From: Stramenopiles sp. TOSAG23-3
Lineage: Eukaryota; Sar
NCBI GenBank assembly: GCA_900128585.1
Contig: LT642378.1
Location: 1-20,369, forward strand
Reading direction: 5' to 3'
Length of the DNA: 20,369 nucleotides
Made by a program: the position numbers and the translations under genes. The notes under the pieces are model-generated. The model worked only from the letters and a program-made list of their open reading frames with translations. It searched no databases and was not told the DNA's origin. Shown piece by piece: positions 1 through 8,619 of the stretch. Every line of letters starts with the position of its first letter. Position 1 is the first letter of the stretch.

Positions 1-40
1 CCTGCTAGTTTTTTAATTAAAAAAAGTTCACACACATACG

Positions 41-66
41 CACCCCTCTGGACACAAAACCGGTTA
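41..66 (+). repeat. Dispersed repeat, copy A
   Basis: The 19-mer CACCCCTCTGGACACAAAA, followed by a pyrimidine, CGG and TTAA, occurs here and again near-identically at 11617-11644, about 11.6 kb away. In both places it is followed within about 20 nt by a palindrome built on GTATTAATAC. It lies in AT-rich spacer upstream of the mannosidase gene. Two matching non-coding copies with the same arrangement suggest a short interspersed element or the end of a non-autonomous transposon, but no coding part or target-site duplication is visible. Confidence 0.6.
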
Positions 67-76
67 AGTACAATAA

Positions 77-113
77 TGTATTAATACAATAATACTAAAA
101 ATTTTTAGTATTA
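77..113. repeat. Adjacent perfect palindromes
   Basis: Two perfect palindromes are packed together: TGTATTAATACA at 77-88 and a 24-nt one at 90-113 (left arm TAATACTAAAAA, no spacer). They lie just downstream of repeat copy A. The 24-nt one could extrude as a hairpin or bind a dimeric protein. AT-rich spacer makes short palindromes common, but 24 nt without a mismatch is long. Confidence 0.6.
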
Positions 114-315
114 ATTATTTTTTATTTTTTTTGGTGATGAATGTTCAATTGCAACAAGCAAATCAGGAGGTTTGAAAATGCATTTTTGGATTACACATTT
201 AACTGTTTAATAATATTGTTTTCAAGGAGTTAAGTTTGAGGTGGATGTGTATACATTATTTAACGTCAAAAGAATTTCAACTGTAGGAAAACGCCAAATT
301 AGTAAATCCAGAAGA

Positions 316-3300
316 ATGCTTCGTGCTGTTCTTTGTACCTTTGTTATTTACCTTGCTTTTGGAGGTGGAGCTGCGACGGGCCATCTCGGGTTGAAGTCGG
401 GCGTCAGACCAACCCTTCGAGACAACCCGTTTCAAGGGAACCAGGTAGCCTATTTGACTGGGGAAGGTGCGGGGGCTTGGAAAGCGTGGACTTCCGGCCC
501 GCTCGCTGAGCGTAAGTGCGCGTATGAAAAAAATGTAGACTTTGACATAGGCTCCGTGACCGGAAAAACTGACGTTCAGCGCAACGGCCCCGTGACGACC
601 GAAGAGGCGTGCTGCGTTGCTTGCTTTGAAACTGCCGAGTGCGCTGCGAGTGTGTTCAACACTGCGACGTCTGAGTGCTGGCTGAAGAACCAGACGCAAC
701 TCAAAAAACGAGTTGTAAGAGCTGGACGTGTTGCATGCTTGAAAGAGGCCCGGGACGGCCAAGAAGAAATCGTGCGCACCCAGCCCCCCGCCGGCGCCCT
801 GGTGGTCCCTGCCACCGTGCCTGGAGATTTGATCACGGACCTTGAAAACGCAGGGCAAATCCAGGACCCACTCCATGAAATGAATTTTCTGAACAATTCG
901 CTGTGGGAGGACAATTCGTGGACATACTCTACCTCTTTCTCTGCCACGAAATATTACGATGGGACGTATGTTCTTGTCTTCGACGGAATAAAAATGGGCG
1001 CACGGATCGCCGTAAATGGGGTACAGCTCGGGACGGTGACAGATCAGTTTCTTAGGTACCGCTTTCCGCTGGCCAAAGCAGTTTTGCAGCGTTCTGCCAC
1101 CGACCAGCACGTCTTGACCGTGCAGTTCGACAAAACCTTAAAATGTGCCGGGCGGTGGATGGCGTGTACGGGAGGCTGGGATTGGGCGCCCTATAGTCAC
1201 ACCGCCCAGGAAGGGGCAAACACATTTTCGAAAGGTATTTGGAAAGACGTCTACCTGGTCCAGGTCAATTCTGGATCGGCCGCGATCGAACATTTCGTGC
1301 CGCACGTGTTTTACAACGGGCCCTACCCTGCCTCAGCTCTCCGGGAAGGTCATCATGGGGACTTTCGAGTGCACCTCACAGCCCACCTGTGGTCGGCAAC
1401 AACGTCGAAAGGCTCGATAACATTTCGAAACGAGTGGGGAGATTCTCCCTGCACCGTGCCGAATGTGGTCGTGCCGGTGTCTAAAACGACCATGGTGAAC
1501 TGTTCGTTCACCGCAACGGCATCGCAGATCCGTCTTTGGTGGCCCAACAATGTTGGCAAAGGCACACATCCCCTGTACGGCGTGTCTGTCGAGTACGTTT
1601 CGGAGAACACCGCGTCGGTCACGAGCAGCCCCGTCTCCACGTCGCGCAAAATAGGCTTCCGAACGTTTGCAATAGTTACTGGGCCCGATGAGAACCCAAG
1701 CTACGTGAACGCGTCCGTTGGCAAAGAAGGCACGGAAAACAACGGAATGTTTTTCCGAGTAAACGGTGCTGCCGTGTTTGCTCGAGGGGCCAACATGATT
1801 CCCATGGAAGAACTGGAAGGACGAGCGGACGCCAACGCGCTGCACGGTTTGGTTAAATCCGCCGCTGACGCAGGATTCAATATTTTGCGAAACTGGGGTG
1901 GCGGGGTATTCCAATACAATGCATGGTACGATGCTTGCGATGAGTTTGGTATTATGATATACCACGACATGATGTTTGCCCAGAGGGGCCACTCTCCGCA
2001 AGTGTCGAAAACGGAGGAGTTGGAGTTTCGTCACCAGGCCCGTCGTCTCGCCCAACACCCGTCCATAGTCATATGGGATGGCTGCAACGAATGCAAAGTT
2101 GACATGAGCGGCCCGACCGCAATATATGCAACGTTTTTGTTGACGGTAATTGCGGAGGAAGATCGCATGCGGTCCATTTGGCCGGCGTGTCCAGCAGCCG
2201 GGTGGAAATCTGGCGTCGATAGGCTTACTTCACGCCCAACGGGGACAGCGTTGGAAACCCAGTACCTGACCACGATGGAAACGCATGGGCCGTACCAGCA
2301 CGGGTTGCCTTCCAATTTTCCGTCCACAGATGCAGCGGCGTTCAATTTCTCAGACAACTGCGCCCCAACGAACGTTGTTGCTACTGATGTCATGGGAACT
2401 CAAGAAAAAAATATCTTCGCCTCGGAGTTTGGGTCTGTCGTCATGTCGTCGTTCGAGTCCATGAGCGCCATGTTGTCGCCCGAGCACTGGGCGCTGCATG
2501 GTGGCGCTCCATACACCCGTTGCGAATCGTGGCCGTGCACTGGAGCAAACCCAATGGTGGAAAGAAACTACGAGTGCACGCCACTGATTCGAAAATGGTT
2601 TGGGGACTCTGCCGCAAATTCGTTGAACACGACAGGGGAAACGGCTTTTAAGCGACAGCTGTACCAGTGCATGCTCGGCCAGGCTCTAGAAATGAAGAGC
2701 AACATAGAGCATCGGAGGTCCACCAATGTGTTTGGGATCATCGTCTGGCAGTTCAATGAGATTTGGCCCACTGGAGGGTGGGGGTCCATTGAGTATGGTA
2801 CTCCTGGAAAACAGGGGCAAGTGATAGGGGGACGATGGAAACCCCTTCATTACTTCTACGAATCACACTTGTACAGGGACGTTATTGCTGTATGTGGCAG
2901 CAAATCGTGCTATGTGAAAAACGACGGGGATGCAGAGCTTCGGGATGCTCGACTAGTCCTGGAGACAGTTGATCTAAGAAAGCGCGCCGATAATTCAGAT
3001 GTTTTTCTGGAGAAAAAAATTTCTCTGGGCAGCGGTCCTGGAGTGATACAACATTTTGAAGTCGACTTTTCTAAATTAAACTTCACCTTTCAAGTGGTTT
3101 CTGCAAAGGTTGTGGACAGCTCCGGTCAGACTCTGTCATCTAACTTAGTGACAATGACATACCCAAAGTTCCTTACATTGCCTAAAGCTACAGTAACTGC
3201 AACGGTGCGTAAGCCAGCGATCGCAAGTTCCCAAGGGTACGATGTGGAAGTGAAGACAGATGGACCGGCACTGTACATCATGCTGACAACGACGGCCCAA

Positions 3301-3438
3301 GGTCGGTTTTCAGAAAACTGCTTTTTTATTCCGGGAGAGGGAACAAAAGTTGTAAAGTTTTTGCCATTTGTGGAGGAAGATCAGTACCCTGAGCTTGAAA
3401 AGAGTCTTCGAGTGGAGCACGTGGGAGAGATGTTGTGA
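316..3438 (+). CDS. Secreted beta-mannosidase-like glycoside hydrolase (GH2) with N-terminal PAN/Apple-type domain
   Basis: Start taken at the ATG at 316 (1040 aa). The frame is open from 241 but offers no earlier ATG, and MLRAVLCTFVIYLAFGGG is a good signal peptide. Residues about 68-141 form a Cys-rich PAN/Apple-like module (C68, C99, C100, C103, C109, C121, C141). From about 160 the protein follows GH2 beta-mannosidases: the sugar-binding domain, a GGWDWAP motif, NWGGGVFQYN, the acid/base Glu in IWDGCNEC (E592), the nucleophile in ASEFGS (E704), and the late VWQFNEIWP...WKPLHY motifs. Family members remove terminal beta-1,4-linked mannose from glycans; action in the vacuole/lysosome or outside the cell is inferred from the signal peptide. 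Both catalytic residues are present, so it is probably active. The PAN module in front of GH2 is unusual. Specificity within GH2 is not proven. Confidence 0.92.
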   Translation: MLRAVLCTFVIYLAFGGGAATGHLGLKSGVRPTLRDNPFQGNQVAYLTGEGAGAWKAWTSGPLAERKCAYEKNVDFDIGSVTGKTDVQRNGPVTTEEACCVACFETAECAASVFNTATSECWLKNQTQLKKRVVRAGRVACLKEARDGQEEIVRTQPPAGALVVPATVPGDLITDLENAGQIQDPLHEMNFLNNSLWEDNSWTYSTSFSATKYYDGTYVLVFDGIKMGARIAVNGVQLGTVTDQFLRYRFPLAKAVLQRSATDQHVLTVQFDKTLKCAGRWMACTGGWDWAPYSHTAQEGANTFSKGIWKDVYLVQVNSGSAAIEHFVPHVFYNGPYPASALREGHHGDFRVHLTAHLWSATTSKGSITFRNEWGDSPCTVPNVVVPVSKTTMVNCSFTATASQIRLWWPNNVGKGTHPLYGVSVEYVSENTASVTSSPVSTSRKIGFRTFAIVTGPDENPSYVNASVGKEGTENNGMFFRVNGAAVFARGANMIPMEELEGRADANALHGLVKSAADAGFNILRNWGGGVFQYNAWYDACDEFGIMIYHDMMFAQRGHSPQVSKTEELEFRHQARRLAQHPSIVIWDGCNECKVDMSGPTAIYATFLLTVIAEEDRMRSIWPACPAAGWKSGVDRLTSRPTGTALETQYLTTMETHGPYQHGLPSNFPSTDAAAFNFSDNCAPTNVVATDVMGTQEKNIFASEFGSVVMSSFESMSAMLSPEHWALHGGAPYTRCESWPCTGANPMVERNYECTPLIRKWFGDSAANSLNTTGETAFKRQLYQCMLGQALEMKSNIEHRRSTNVFGIIVWQFNEIWPTGGWGSIEYGTPGKQGQVIGGRWKPLHYFYESHLYRDVIAVCGSKSCYVKNDGDAELRDARLVLETVDLRKRADNSDVFLEKKISLGSGPGVIQHFEVDFSKLNFTFQVVSAKVVDSSGQTLSSNLVTMTYPKFLTLPKATVTATVRKPAIASSQGYDVEVKTDGPALYIMLTTTAQGRFSENCFFIPGEGTKVVKFLPFVEEDQYPELEKSLRVEHVGEML

Positions 3439-3553
3439 CATAATTCTCTTAAAATAGCGTGAGCAAAAATTGTTCAATATGCCTGGACTTGAGCAACCTG
3501 TCGCAACATTCAGTGGCGTAAAAAAACCTTATTTTTTTATTTTATTCGTACAA

Positions 3554-3745
3554 CTATAGCATTTTTGTCCTGCTCCTACGAAGAATTGGTACAACTTTCG
3601 TTTTACTCGTAGCCCGTGCCTCTTCTTTGGACTCGTTGTCAGTCTGCCCATGCGGCTTAAGACCGCTCTTGGCGTTATCATCGCTTTCCCCGGAATGGTG
3701 CTTACGGTTAATACGAAGCGTTTTATACAGCAAAAAGATAATAAA
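3554..3745 (-). pseudogene. Possible gene remnant or terminal exon (no start codon)
   Basis: On the minus strand a frame is open from 3745 to a TAG at 3554-3556, about 63 codons, with base composition like the genes nearby and unlike the AT-rich flanks. The translation is hydrophilic and charged, with stretches such as HHSGESDDNAKSGLKPHGQ and SKEEARATSKTKVVP, resembling a disordered C-terminal tail. There is no ATG, and an in-frame TAA lies immediately upstream. It could be the relic of a lost gene, a last exon whose upstream part is not recognisable, or chance. No homology recognised. Confidence 0.25.
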
Positions 3746-3810
3746 TTATATATAAATAATTGATATATATTTTAATACTATATAATTTGTTTTTTTTTAA
3801 ATAATTGATT

Positions 3811-3851
3811 CTCCTCCCCTTATTTTAGACTAAGTAAAATTTAAGGAGGAG
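3811..3851. repeat. Imperfect inverted repeat upstream of the oxidase gene
   Basis: CTCCTCCCCTTATTTTA at 3811-3827 pairs imperfectly with TAAAATTTAAGGAGGAG at 3835-3851, leaving a loop of about 7 nt. The stem is interrupted by a few unpaired bases. It lies about 250 nt upstream of the oxidase ATG. It could be a hairpin in the leader RNA or a protein-binding site; function unknown. Confidence 0.45.
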
Positions 3852-4098
3852 GCAGTTTTTTTTTCGATTCTTCTAATATATCTCCTCCCTTCCTTCTTCT
3901 TCTTTTTTTTTTTTTTTTTAATAATTATTATATTAGTCTATTAAAAATAATTACCCCCCTCCCCCTCCCGACCCGCCGACGCCCCACCACCACAAAAATC
4001 AACAACGAATCAGTTTTTATACAAACATTAATTATAATTTCAATTTGATCCGTGTGTGTGTATTTTCTTTCGTACCGCTGAAATTAACCACCGTTCCA

Positions 4099-5601
4099 AT
4101 GGCGTCGATTGCATCGTCTTCGGTAGTGTACGATGTGGTTGTCATCGGTGCTGGGGTGGCGGGAATGGCAGCTGCGCAAACGTTGGCTGGGAAGAACAAG
4201 TCCGTCGTTGTCGTTGAGGGAAGGGGTAGGATTGGTGGGCGTATACAACCCGTGGACTTTCACGGTTCCAGGGTTGACTTGGGGGCGCAGTTTGTCCACG
4301 GGGCGTCGAAAGGTAACCCACTCGTGCGACTGTTGAAAGAGGCCGGCGCCGGGGCCTCCCCCTGTAAAATACACAAAGTGGACTGGGACGGTGGGTATTT
4401 TTATGCCGGCAGCGGGGCCGCCAGGGAAGTGCCGGAGAACAAACTAGACCAATGCTACAAGCTCGCGGAAAAGGCCGTAAGTATTGCGCACAACAAGCGT
4501 GGTCAAATTTACAACGCGAAAACGCGCGAAGCAGACTTGTCGCTCGGGGAAGAGCTTAAGAAGGCTATTGCAAAAATGAACAAAAAGCACAAGAAAGGGT
4601 TCGACGTCAAGCTGGTCACCCTGTGCGCCTCAAGCGAAATCGGTGATGATTACGCAGTCGACTTTGAGGAGCTGAGCCTGTGCTATTGGGACCAGGACGA
4701 CGAGTACAACGGCGGCGACGGCATCGTGAAGCAGAAGGGGTTCGAGCCGTTGCTGTCGTACCTATCGAACGGTCTGAATATTTTGCTGGACCAAGTCGTC
4801 ACCAGCATCGCGCGGGTGGGCAGCGGCGGGGAGGATCGCCACGTGCGCGTCTCCTGCAATGGTGGCACGTCCCACTTTTGCGGACGGCAAATCATTTGCA
4901 CGCTGCCCTTGGGCGTTTTGAATTCCGGCACGGTCTCGTTCGAGCCCGCGCTGCCGGCCCCGCTGGTGGAGTCGATCAGTAGCCTTGGCTATGGAAATAT
5001 GGAGAAAGTGGTGATGAAATTTAAGCAGCGATTTTGGCCGAACGATTCGGACTGCTTCTACAACATGTCTGGCAACCCGTTTCGCATTTGGCTGGACGTC
5101 GGGTACGCATACGAGCAAGAGGACAACGCGACGTTGATGTGCCTCGTTTGCGGCTCTTATGCAAAATCGCTCATGAGTACGGGGAGCGACAAGGACATTC
5201 TTCTTTTGGCAATGGCGTCGCTGCGGGAGATATTCGGGGCCGGCGTTGTCCCGAAGGACGAGGCCCGGACCTTGGCCATGGTAGATTCTCACATGATCAC
5301 GCGGTGGTGCACCGACCCCTTCGCGTTAGGGTCGTATTCCCACATTCGCCAAGGGGCGCTTCCATCGGATTACAGTGCTCTGGCAAGACGATACTGGGAC
5401 GGGGCGCTCCATTTTGCGGGGGAAGCAACGTCTCGTCGCTTTTGTGCAACCGTGCACGGGGCCATCTTGTCCGGGGAGAGGGCCGCAAAAAGTTGCCTTG
5501 CGAGTAATGCCGGCAACACTGCAAAAAAAAGTTCTGGGGGGAAAGCCAAAAAAGTGTGGGGCAGGAAGAACAATGCGGAGGGCAGTTGCCTTCAGTCGTG
5601 A
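4099..5601 (+). CDS. FAD-dependent amine oxidase (polyamine oxidase / LSD1-like family)
   Basis: The ATG at 4099 gives 500 aa; the frame is open from 4045 but without an earlier ATG. The N-terminus is a classic dinucleotide-binding fold: VVVIGAGVAG (G17, G19, G22), the ribose-binding acidic residue E40, then GRIGGR. The central part carries LPLGVLNSGTVSFEP and GNMEKVVMKFKQRFW, which contains the Lys conserved in polyamine oxidases. The C-terminus carries the second FAD-contact region, HFAGEATSRRF...VHGAILSGERAA. Family members oxidise polyamines, monoamines or methyl-lysine using FAD and O2, giving an aldehyde and H2O2. No SWIRM domain or N-terminal signal peptide is present, so a soluble polyamine-oxidase type is more likely than a histone demethylase. 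The last ~30 residues are a basic Lys/Gly/Ser tail. Convergent with the K+ channel gene. The exact substrate cannot be told. Confidence 0.93.
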   Translation: MASIASSSVVYDVVVIGAGVAGMAAAQTLAGKNKSVVVVEGRGRIGGRIQPVDFHGSRVDLGAQFVHGASKGNPLVRLLKEAGAGASPCKIHKVDWDGGYFYAGSGAAREVPENKLDQCYKLAEKAVSIAHNKRGQIYNAKTREADLSLGEELKKAIAKMNKKHKKGFDVKLVTLCASSEIGDDYAVDFEELSLCYWDQDDEYNGGDGIVKQKGFEPLLSYLSNGLNILLDQVVTSIARVGSGGEDRHVRVSCNGGTSHFCGRQIICTLPLGVLNSGTVSFEPALPAPLVESISSLGYGNMEKVVMKFKQRFWPNDSDCFYNMSGNPFRIWLDVGYAYEQEDNATLMCLVCGSYAKSLMSTGSDKDILLLAMASLREIFGAGVVPKDEARTLAMVDSHMITRWCTDPFALGSYSHIRQGALPSDYSALARRYWDGALHFAGEATSRRFCATVHGAILSGERAAKSCLASNAGNTAKKSSGGKAKKVWGRKNNAEGSCLQS

Positions 5602-5931
5602 GGAGAAATGTTTAATCTACTCACATGCACTGGTAGAAGGTAGAAGCACAATTTAATTCTAGAAAATAAAAAAAACATATCATAATTTTATAGTTGATAT
5701 AAAATGAGAGTCTTAAAAAGCATACTCTATTATAATTTGTTTTTCATTTGTTTTTGATATGATATCATATGCATATCATAGTTTGAATGATGAATACCAG
5801 AAGTCTTATTCTGGAACAAGGAGGAGTTTGGGTTCTTGAACGGTTTTTACCTTCTTTTTTCTTTTCTTTTTTTTGACAAGTCAGTATTAAAACATACTAT
5901 ATAATTTGTTTTTTTTTTATAATTTGTTTTT
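5602..5931. other. Spacer between convergent oxidase and K+ channel genes
   Basis: This 330-nt spacer must hold both transcript 3' ends. An AATAAA lies at 5665, about 65 nt after the oxidase stop. ATATGATATCATAT at 5757-5770 is a perfect palindrome. The ACTATATAATTTG plus T-run element occurs at 5896-5918, is partly repeated at once (TATAATTTG at 5919-5927), and has a relative at about 5726-5744. A GTTCTTGAAC element plus pyrimidine run is at 5818-5874 (separate entry). No gene seen. Confidence 0.5.
5818..5874 (+). repeat. Shared 3'-flank element, copy 1
   Basis: The order AGGAGGAG, a short gap, GTTCTTGAAC, a short gap, ACCTTCTTTTTTCTTTT is found here and again at 16124-16170. Both copies are in the same orientation and downstream of a plus-strand gene (the oxidase here, the beta-helix gene there). 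The internal GTTC-TT-GAAC can form a tiny hairpin before a pyrimidine tract. It may be a transcript-end signal or a dispersed repeat. Confidence 0.45.
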
Positions 5932-7419
5932 TTATCTAAAATGTGCTTTTTGTGACCGCCCTCCCCCAAACACCCTCCCGTGTGTGAGAATCTTTTTCAC
6001 ACGCTCCACCCACTCTTCGTCTTGGTCCCCTTCTTCGTTGGTCTGTACGGTCACATTGTGCAAGAGGAACAAGACGATATCGACAATATCGTGCTTTATG
6101 GAGTGGCATGCGAGTACAATATCTTTTGCGTGCGTCTCTATTTCTATCATTTTGTGCATTGGGGCATGCCCTTTTTTGAGGACATCGTCGATGCAATCGA
6201 ACAGCGACATAAGTTTCAGGTACTCTTTGGACCCTGCCCCGCAGGCGATCCTGACGGCTCGGGCACAGTCTGCTTTCTTCTTGTGCATTTCCTCCGTCTG
6301 TACGACGCCCTTAGTGTCGGGTTCTTCTTGTGTCGGTGCTTTCCCCCTTTTTTTTATTGCCGTTAATCTACGCGAAAAATTCTTCCTGAAGGACCTAACC
6401 TTCTTCAAAGCCACTCTGTTTAAAATTTCGACAATGTCCGCGCACGCAGCAATTATTGCACTAATCAGAGAGAGCCCAATCAAAAGCATAAAACTGAAGA
6501 TAAAGTAACCGACTATTCGTTCTCCCACGCCAGCGTCCGGGCTTGGGTGTGGGTAATAGTCGCCAAGCCCTACCGTTGTGAAGCTAACGATAGCAAAGTA
6601 CACGCCGTTTCCGAACCCCCAAGACTCTTTGAAATGCGTTGCGAGTGCAGCAAAAATTAAGACGTGCAGAACGCTAACAAACAGGATAAAGCTCAGCAAC
6701 TTGTAATCGACGTCGTTTTGCTTGCTCATCCTTTCCATGTGAATGTCTCGGAGTTCTTTTTCGGACTTACGCTGTAGTTTATGAAAGGTGTACTCCAGCA
6801 TGACCAACATCCGTTCTCCGACAAAGGACAAGACTATACCAAAGTACGATACCCCAAACAACGCCATAAACACCGTCAAGACTTTACCACCAACCGTCGA
6901 TGCTGTGAACGCGCCGTAACCAATAGTGGTAATGACCGTCAGACAGTAAAATATGGAGCCGGCAAGGCCCCAATGGCCTTCGCTCGGCTCGCTCCGCCGT
7001 TTTCCATTTACAAAGTCCCTGAGCGTGGATATCTCGTTGATTGTGTCAAAATCTTTCCTCAACTGCTTGATTCGCTCGAACGCTTCGCTTGCGTTCAACG
7101 CCTTGTCGCTCGTCGCTCGTTCCACGTCGTCCAAGAAAGTGCTCAATACCTCCCGTTTGGCGTTAAACCTGTCGCGTCTCTTCCTCTCTGCTGGGGCCTC
7201 GATGGTATGGAAGAGCCACCCGCCCACAAAGCAGAAAATCATGAGCCCAAGAATGGCACAGCAAGCTTGCTTTGTCCTCTTCTTGGATACGTCCGATCTC
7301 AACTTTTCAATCTCTCCGTCTAACATCCTTAACTCTTCCTCCTCGATCCCTCCCCCCACCAACGGCATAGGGGCTACTTTCGAACTCACAGGCTCCCCCG
7401 CTTTACTGGAGCCTTCCAT
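5932..7419 (-). CDS. Two-pore-domain potassium channel (K2P/TPK-like)
   Basis: The ATG at 7419 gives 495 aa ending at TAA. The order is typical of two-pore K+ channels: TM1 about 51-72; pore helix and filter TIGYG at 165-169 (nt 6913-6927); TM2 about 178-206; TM3 about 241-262; second pore and filter TVGLG at 282-286 (nt 6562-6576); TM4 about 300-331; then a cytosolic tail of about 165 residues. Both filters match K+-selective consensus, so a functional dimeric channel setting membrane potential is expected. The loop between TM1 and the first pore is about 80 residues, charged and probably helical, in the position of the extracellular cap. I see no EF-hand in the C-terminal tail, unlike plant TPK channels, but it is Lys-rich and helical. 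Plasma membrane or vacuole cannot be decided. Confidence 0.94.
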   Translation of the reverse strand: MEGSSKAGEPVSSKVAPMPLVGGGIEEEELRMLDGEIEKLRSDVSKKRTKQACCAILGLMIFCFVGGWLFHTIEAPAERKRRDRFNAKREVLSTFLDDVERATSDKALNASEAFERIKQLRKDFDTINEISTLRDFVNGKRRSEPSEGHWGLAGSIFYCLTVITTIGYGAFTASTVGGKVLTVFMALFGVSYFGIVLSFVGERMLVMLEYTFHKLQRKSEKELRDIHMERMSKQNDVDYKLLSFILFVSVLHVLIFAALATHFKESWGFGNGVYFAIVSFTTVGLGDYYPHPSPDAGVGERIVGYFIFSFMLLIGLSLISAIIAACADIVEILNRVALKKVRSFRKNFSRRLTAIKKRGKAPTQEEPDTKGVVQTEEMHKKKADCARAVRIACGAGSKEYLKLMSLFDCIDDVLKKGHAPMHKMIEIETHAKDIVLACHSIKHDIVDIVLFLLHNVTVQTNEEGDQDEEWVERVKKILTHGRVFGGGRSQKAHFR

Positions 7420-8619
7420 TTTATAACTACCTAAGTCGTTGTAACAATCAATAGCATCAGCACCTTTGAAATACGATTGTTCGTGCGTGAGAAACGCACA
7501 CTACTTACTCTTTTGTTTTAATGTACTACAATAGTCGTCTACGAATCATTCCTTCATTTTCTTTTAATCAATCATGTATTAAATTGAAACATCTCTTCAC
7601 TCATAATAATATATAATAACCAAAAAAACATTATTATTATTTTTTATTAATTTTTTTTTTAGGATGATTTTTTTTTATTAGTCGTCTGTCGTCTACGTAT
7701 TATTGATTTCTTTTAAATAAATATATTTTCACTATTATCGTATTATAAATATAGCCGTCTAGGTCTACACAACAAGTACAATGTTTTTGCTTTTTTTTAA
7801 AAAATATGAAATCTAAAAAAAGAACAAAAATATGTGAAATATGAAACCGATTTATTATAGAGATCGAATTAAATAGTGTCAAGACTCTAGAGAAACTAAG
7901 ACTCATACGAGGAGTATGTATTTGTAATACATATACGAGGAGTACGAAGTCTCTATACATACGAGTACCGTAGTGCAAGTAATTCCATTATATTTAGTTA
8001 TTAAATATTTCAACTCAAGAAGAAGAAGAAGAAGAATGATTAAATGAGGTTAAAAGATTTATTGTATATAATTAAATATGAGGAAATATATCAGCAGACC
8101 GACTAATGTAATAGAGTGGATAGAGCTATGATAGTTAAAATTAAAAATGTCTTTTATATTTTTGTATTATTTATAAATACACATTATTGGAATTATTCTT
8201 TTTGGACCGTTGGTATAATAATAATAATAATAGAACAAGAATATGTTTTGTGAAAAAGCAGAGATTATTACGTTGTGAAATTCGTATAAAATTTTGCGAA
8301 AGAGGGACGGGGACGGAGGAGGGTCAGAACGATGTGGTAATTTTTGTAATACCTACTGTGTACTTGTATAAAATAAAAATTCTACTCTGGTGTAAACAAC
8401 GAAATCATCATTCATCATCAGGCATGCATGATAAATAACATATATACATTGGTGATTATAAATGGTATATTATATATAATTATAGCTAGTAGGTGCAGAA
8501 AAAGAAAGTATCTAGAAACGAAACAAATTCTTTGTTCAGAGATTTCAAGTAGGAAAAAATTTGTTGTCGCAAGTAGGAAAAAAATTGTTGTCGCGAACCA
8601 TTGTGCTTTGGTGTAAGTG
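7420..8619. other. AT-rich divergent spacer between K+ channel and IQ-protein genes
   Basis: This 1.2-kb spacer should contain both promoters. No coding gene is supported; the short open frames in it are AT-rich and unlike proteins. It contains TAGTCGTCT motifs at about 7532 and 7679 and a related site at 7752, a repeat of ATACGAGGAGTA at 7905-7916 and 7933-7944 with a partial third copy at 7959-7968, an AGA microsatellite at about 8019-8035, an ATA microsatellite at about 8213-8232, and a 24-nt tandem duplication at 8546-8593. Confidence 0.5.
8546..8593 (+). repeat. 24-nt tandem duplication just upstream of a start codon
   Basis: Two head-to-tail copies (8546-8569 and 8570-8593) begin CAAGTAGGAAAAAA and end TTGTTGTCG, differing at one base (T/A). 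The second ends 26 nt before the ATG of the IQ protein, so it is in the presumed 5' leader. It is a recent local duplication or a doubled regulatory site. Confidence 0.75.

Larger units (their letters stand above)
3439..4098. other. Spacer between mannosidase and amine oxidase genes
   Basis: This 660-nt spacer has three parts. From 3439 to 3550 it is AT-rich 3' flank. From 3554 to 3745 it is GC-richer with a coding look on the minus strand (listed separately). From 3746 to 4098 it is AT-rich and full of pyrimidine runs. ATACTATATAATTTG plus a long T run at about 3776-3798 recurs at 5894-5918. ATATCTCCTCC at about 3878 recurs upstream of the nuclease gene at about 18223. A C/T-rich run at 3880-3970 precedes the oxidase gene. 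The pyrimidine runs may be promoter or 5'-leader elements, but no TATA box or initiator can be assigned. Confidence 0.5.

Noticed and set aside
1333-2058. Long minus-strand open frame (241 codons) inside the mannosidase gene
   Set aside because: It is a shadow of the GC-rich sense gene. The sense frame carries all GH2 motifs; the antisense translation has no recognisable features.
3439-4098. tRNA or other structured RNA gene in the spacer
   Set aside because: No cloverleaf-like pairing or A/B box pair could be found by eye here or in the other spacers.
5599-5601. Terminal TGA codons of the mannosidase, oxidase and 20047 genes as further Sec codons
   Set aside because: Reading through them gives only short, unremarkable tails, and I saw no SECIS-like quartet in their 3' flanks; family lengths agree with ordinary stops.
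5906-6508. Plus-strand open frame of 200 codons over the K+ channel tail
   Set aside because: It is antisense to a well-supported channel gene, and its hydrophobic, Cys/Phe-rich translation is what the complement of charged codons gives.
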